Assembly: GCA_023423675.1 (NCBI GenBank)
Contig: JAFAFD010000451.1
Span: 1-9,034 of the forward strand
Length of the DNA stretch: 9,034 nucleotides
From: Pseudomonadota bacterium
GTDB taxonomy: Bacteria > Pseudomonadota > Gammaproteobacteria > Xanthomonadales > Xanthomonadaceae
Direction: 5' to 3'
This document shows, in pieces, positions 6,689 through 9,034 of this stretch. Under the pieces are notes generated by a model that had not been told where the DNA came from, searched no databases, and saw only the letters and a program-made list of their open reading frames with translations. A program made the position numbers and the translations under genes. The number at the start of each line of letters is the position of its first letter. Position 1 is the first letter of the stretch.

Positions 6689-8875
6689 GTGCGACACAAG
6701 CCCATGACCCCGCCACCGCTCGCCCTGGCCGCTGCCGCGGCGCTCGGCATTGCCATCCTGGCTGACCCTCTCATCGCGCAGGCCGCTGATCCACCAGACA
6801 AGGACGCCCGCGCCACCGACCTGCAGACCGTCAAGGTCACCGGTCCTTCGCAGACCGACCTGCGCCGTGAAGACTCGACCCTGCGCATCAGCATCGGCCG
6901 CGAGGACATCCTGCGCCACCATGACGACCGGCTTGGCAGCCTCCTGCGCCGGCTTCCCGGGGTCACCGTCACCGCCGAAGGCATTCGCATGCGCGGGCTC
7001 GGCGGGGATCATGTTCAGATCCTGATCGATGGCGACCTGGCACCGGCCGGGTTCTTGATCGATTCCATCGCACCCGAACTGGTCGAGCGAATCGAGATCC
7101 TGCCCGCTGCGGTCGCCGAGTACAGCACGCGCTCGATCGCCGGCACCATCAACATCGTCCTGCGCCGCAATGATGGCGCACGCCAGCGCACGCTAAAGAT
7201 CGGTGCCGGGCAGTCGGGCGCTGGCATCATGCCCGCCGCCACCTTGCTGCTGTCGGGCAAGCGGCAGGCGCTGGCCTGGTCGGTGAGTACCACGGCCTCG
7301 GCCCCCAAGGAACGCCTAGACGCGATCATTGAGGAACAGGCCAGCGATGCGCAGGGCAAACTGCTCTATCAACGACGCACCGACGAGCGCTACGCCGGCC
7401 AGACCAGCACGTTCAATGTTGCGCCGAAGCTGACTTGGGCTCTGGACGACCGCAACGAAGTCAGCTGGGACAACCTGCTGCAGTACAGGAAGGAAGCTTG
7501 GACCCGTAATCGCAAGGAGGTCGTGCTTGACGGTGGTCCCAGTGATTACCCGAGCAACCGCTGGATCAACGACTCGCGCACGTGGACGGCGAAGAGCGAT
7601 GGCCAGTGGAAGCGCCGCATCGGCGAGCACGACACGCTGGACGTCAAGTTGGGCGTGATGCACTTCAGCCGTGACGTTGACTTTGCCTTCCTCGGCTACG
7701 CACCGGACGGGCAGTTCGCCCTGGATCGCAGCGTGGTCACCAGTGCCACCCACACCGCCTACTCCAGCAGCGGCAAGTACGTGAATGGCTTGAGCGAACG
7801 ACATGACCTTGCGTTCGGCTGGGACGGCGGCTCCATCATCCGCAACGAGCGCCGCGTCCAGCGCGACCGTGCTGCCGATGGCACGCCCTTGGATCTGATC
7901 GACGACGACTACCAGGCCGACATCCGTCGCCTCGCCCTGTATGCGCAGGACCAGTGGCGCACCTCGCCACGCGTGCAGACCTACCTCGGCCTGCGCTGGG
8001 AAGGGCTTGAGACGGCAGTGGGCAGCCGCGTGACCGGCACGCTGCACAGCCGATCAAGTGTGCTCAGCCCGATCGTGCAGTGGGCGTTCAAGCCGGCCGC
8101 CTCCAGCAAGGACCAGTTCCGCCTGGGCCTGGCCCGCACCTTCAGTGCACCTCAACCTTGGCAGCTGCTGCCCCGTCGCTACTCGGTGAACAACGGCAAC
8201 GGCCCAACCAATCCAGACCAGCAGGGCAATCCCGCATTGCGCCCGGAGATCGCGTTTGGACTGGATGCGAGCTACGAGCATTACCTCGGCAAGGATGGCC
8301 TCATCAGCCTGGGCGCATACGCACGCCGCATCGACGATGTGGTGCTGCGTTCGCTGTATGAGCAGGATGGGCTGTGGGTCAGCACGCCGTTCAACGCTGG
8401 CAAGGCGCAGACCCATGGGCTGACACTCGATGCCCGCTTCGCGTTGGCCGACCTGTTGCGCACTGATGCGGATCTGCAGTTCACCGCGAACCTGACCCGC
8501 AACTGGTCACGGGTCGCCTCGGTGCCGGGCCCGGACAACCGGCTGGCCGACCAGACGCCGTTGAGTGGCAACCTGGGGCTGCATTGGCAGGCGACGAAAC
8601 GGTTCTCCACCAGCATGGATTTCAGCTACAGCGGCGGTGCCACGAACCGACTCAGCACCGAGTGGGCGCGGGCGTCGACACCGGAACGCACACTGGATGT
8701 CGCTGCGGATTGGAAATTGGATGCTGCCAGTCGCGTGAACCTGTCGCTGTCGAATGTGCTGCACCAACGGCAGGGTTCGCGCGTGGTCTACCGGGATGTG
8801 GAAGGTGCGATGGAGCGTTACTACGGCACTGATAGTGCATTGGCGATCAAACTGCAGTATGAGAGACAGCTGTAG
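6689..8875 (+). CDS. TonB-dependent outer-membrane receptor
   Basis: This 728-residue ligand-gated outer-membrane transporter is energised by TonB/ExbB/ExbD. The GTG at 6689 is taken as start because AAGGA lies 8 nt upstream; the next ATG (6704) is too far from it and would lose Arg2/His3/Lys4 of the signal peptide. Cleavage is likely at AQA|AD (after residue 32). A TonB-box-like LQTVKVT (45-51) precedes the plug (about 60-160), which shows LLRRLPGV, IRMRGLGGDHVQILIDGD, VERIEILP and AGTINIVLRR. The rest is a 22-strand-type barrel. There is no N-terminal STN signalling domain, so it is not a classical sigma/anti-sigma transducer. The plug has AEYSTRSIAG where iron receptors usually have an RGP...YGS..IGG form, placing it in a divergent group. 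Ligand is unknown (siderophore, heme or other). The stop codon TAG lies inside a SMAG element. Confidence 0.94.
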   Translation: MRHKPMTPPPLALAAAAALGIAILADPLIAQAADPPDKDARATDLQTVKVTGPSQTDLRREDSTLRISIGREDILRHHDDRLGSLLRRLPGVTVTAEGIRMRGLGGDHVQILIDGDLAPAGFLIDSIAPELVERIEILPAAVAEYSTRSIAGTINIVLRRNDGARQRTLKIGAGQSGAGIMPAATLLLSGKRQALAWSVSTTASAPKERLDAIIEEQASDAQGKLLYQRRTDERYAGQTSTFNVAPKLTWALDDRNEVSWDNLLQYRKEAWTRNRKEVVLDGGPSDYPSNRWINDSRTWTAKSDGQWKRRIGEHDTLDVKLGVMHFSRDVDFAFLGYAPDGQFALDRSVVTSATHTAYSSSGKYVNGLSERHDLAFGWDGGSIIRNERRVQRDRAADGTPLDLIDDDYQADIRRLALYAQDQWRTSPRVQTYLGLRWEGLETAVGSRVTGTLHSRSSVLSPIVQWAFKPAASSKDQFRLGLARTFSAPQPWQLLPRRYSVNNGNGPTNPDQQGNPALRPEIAFGLDASYEHYLGKDGLISLGAYARRIDDVVLRSLYEQDGLWVSTPFNAGKAQTHGLTLDARFALADLLRTDADLQFTANLTRNWSRVASVPGPDNRLADQTPLSGNLGLHWQATKRFSTSMDFSYSGGATNRLSTEWARASTPERTLDVAADWKLDAASRVNLSLSNVLHQRQGSRVVYRDVEGAMERYYGTDSALAIKLQYERQL

Positions 8876-8894
8876 ATCCACGCCACGCGTGGAT
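8872..8894. repeat. SMAG (GTAG-type REP) element overlapping a stop codon
   Basis: GTAG (8872-8875) is followed by perfect 8-bp arms ATCCACGC (8876-8883) and GCGTGGAT (8887-8894) around a CAC loop. This is the usual layout of S. maltophilia GTAG elements: a tetranucleotide head, then a stem-loop. TAG at 8873-8875 is the receptor stop codon. The hairpin can also protect or end the transcript. Confidence 0.85.
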
Positions 8895-8908
8895 GATTCC
8901 TGCGCAGC

Positions 8909-8947
8909 GGGGTCAGAGCCCTTTCCTGCGGAAAGGGATCCGACCCC
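8909..8947. terminator. Long near-palindrome between convergent receptor genes
   Basis: Arms of 18 nt (8909-8926, starting GGGGTC and ending CCCTTTCC; 8930-8947, starting GGAAAGGG and ending GACCCC) match at 16 positions around a TGC loop. One mismatch becomes a G-U pair on the minus strand. The element lies between two convergent genes, so it is a plausible bidirectional terminator. The same GGGGTC/GACCCC palindrome type is, in my recollection, repeated between genes in Stenotrophomonas genomes. Confidence 0.6.
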
Positions 8948-8955
8948 TGCCCTGC

Positions 8956-9034
8956 TTACAGGAAGTCGTAGCTCAGGGTGAAGCGCACGTTGCGGCCCGG
9001 CTGCGACCAGCGGCCGATGCCATCAGGGCTGGTT
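8956..9034 (-). CDS. Partial 3' end of a second TonB-dependent receptor
   Basis: Only the last 26 codons are inside the window. Read on the minus strand they give TSPDGIGRWSQPGRNVRFTL followed by SYDFL and a TAA stop (8958-8956). The pattern of a small loop, then GRNVRF, then an aromatic-ended final strand is what the last barrel strand of TonB-dependent receptors looks like. The gene runs off the right edge and converges with the receptor at 6689-8875, only 80 nt apart. Ligand and full domain content cannot be judged from this piece, and another outer-membrane barrel family is possible. Confidence 0.68.
   Translation of the reverse strand, partial: TSPDGIGRWSQPGRNVRFTLSYDFL

Noticed and set aside
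6075..6716. Minus-strand 213-residue frame across the kinase remnant
   Set aside because: It is the reverse complement of recognisable ATPase-domain sequence and shows no motif of its own.
7316..8047. Minus-strand frame inside the TonB-dependent receptor
   Set aside because: It is an antisense frame within an intact, well-supported receptor gene.
1..9034. CRISPR array, tRNA, rRNA, transposase, phage or toxin-antitoxin genes
   Set aside because: No regularly spaced repeats, cloverleaf-like sequence, recombinase motif or paired small genes of that kind were seen on either strand.

Overview
The window looks like chromosomal DNA from a Stenotrophomonas (Xanthomonadaceae), probably of the S. maltophilia complex. 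The grounds are high G+C with strongly G/C-ending codons, envelope genes typical of that family, and intergenic palindromes that resemble the S. maltophilia GTAG (SMAG) REP family. The clearest one, at 8872-8894, begins with GTAG. The genus call rests on recognition of these repeats, not on a database search.

Layout, left to right. A secreted fasciclin-domain protein (186-746, +) ends in a long hairpin and converges on an unrecognised small basic protein (802-1227, -). Upstream of that, on the minus strand, is an exported alpha/beta hydrolase of the non-heme haloperoxidase type (1316-2269), with its own intrinsic terminator. A 109-residue cysteine-containing protein of unknown function follows (2381-2710, -). 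Next comes a minus-strand envelope-transport cluster: a very small membrane protein with a TTG start (5831-6046), an alginate-export-family outer-membrane beta-barrel (4412-5743), and an MFS exporter with an extra C-terminal domain (2796-4418). The last two genes overlap by 7 nt (ATGGTGA) and are very probably translationally coupled. A strong hairpin closes the cluster.

The stretch 6047-6688 holds a decayed fragment of a NarL-type sensor histidine kinase (ATPase domain only, damaged G1 box). It breaks off at a REP-like palindrome. A complete TonB-dependent receptor follows (6689-8875, +). Its stop codon lies inside the GTAG of a SMAG element, and a long near-palindrome separates it from the convergent 3' end of what looks like a second TonB-dependent receptor, cut by the window edge (8956-9034, -).

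Functionally this is a cell-envelope region: outer-membrane uptake (two receptors facing each other), a probable inner-plus-outer-membrane export pair, and two exported proteins. No CRISPR array, tRNA, rRNA, transposase or phage gene was seen. The best candidate for something under-described is the coupled barrel/MFS pair with its extra domain. The rest is mostly ordinary, with some local genome decay around REP elements.
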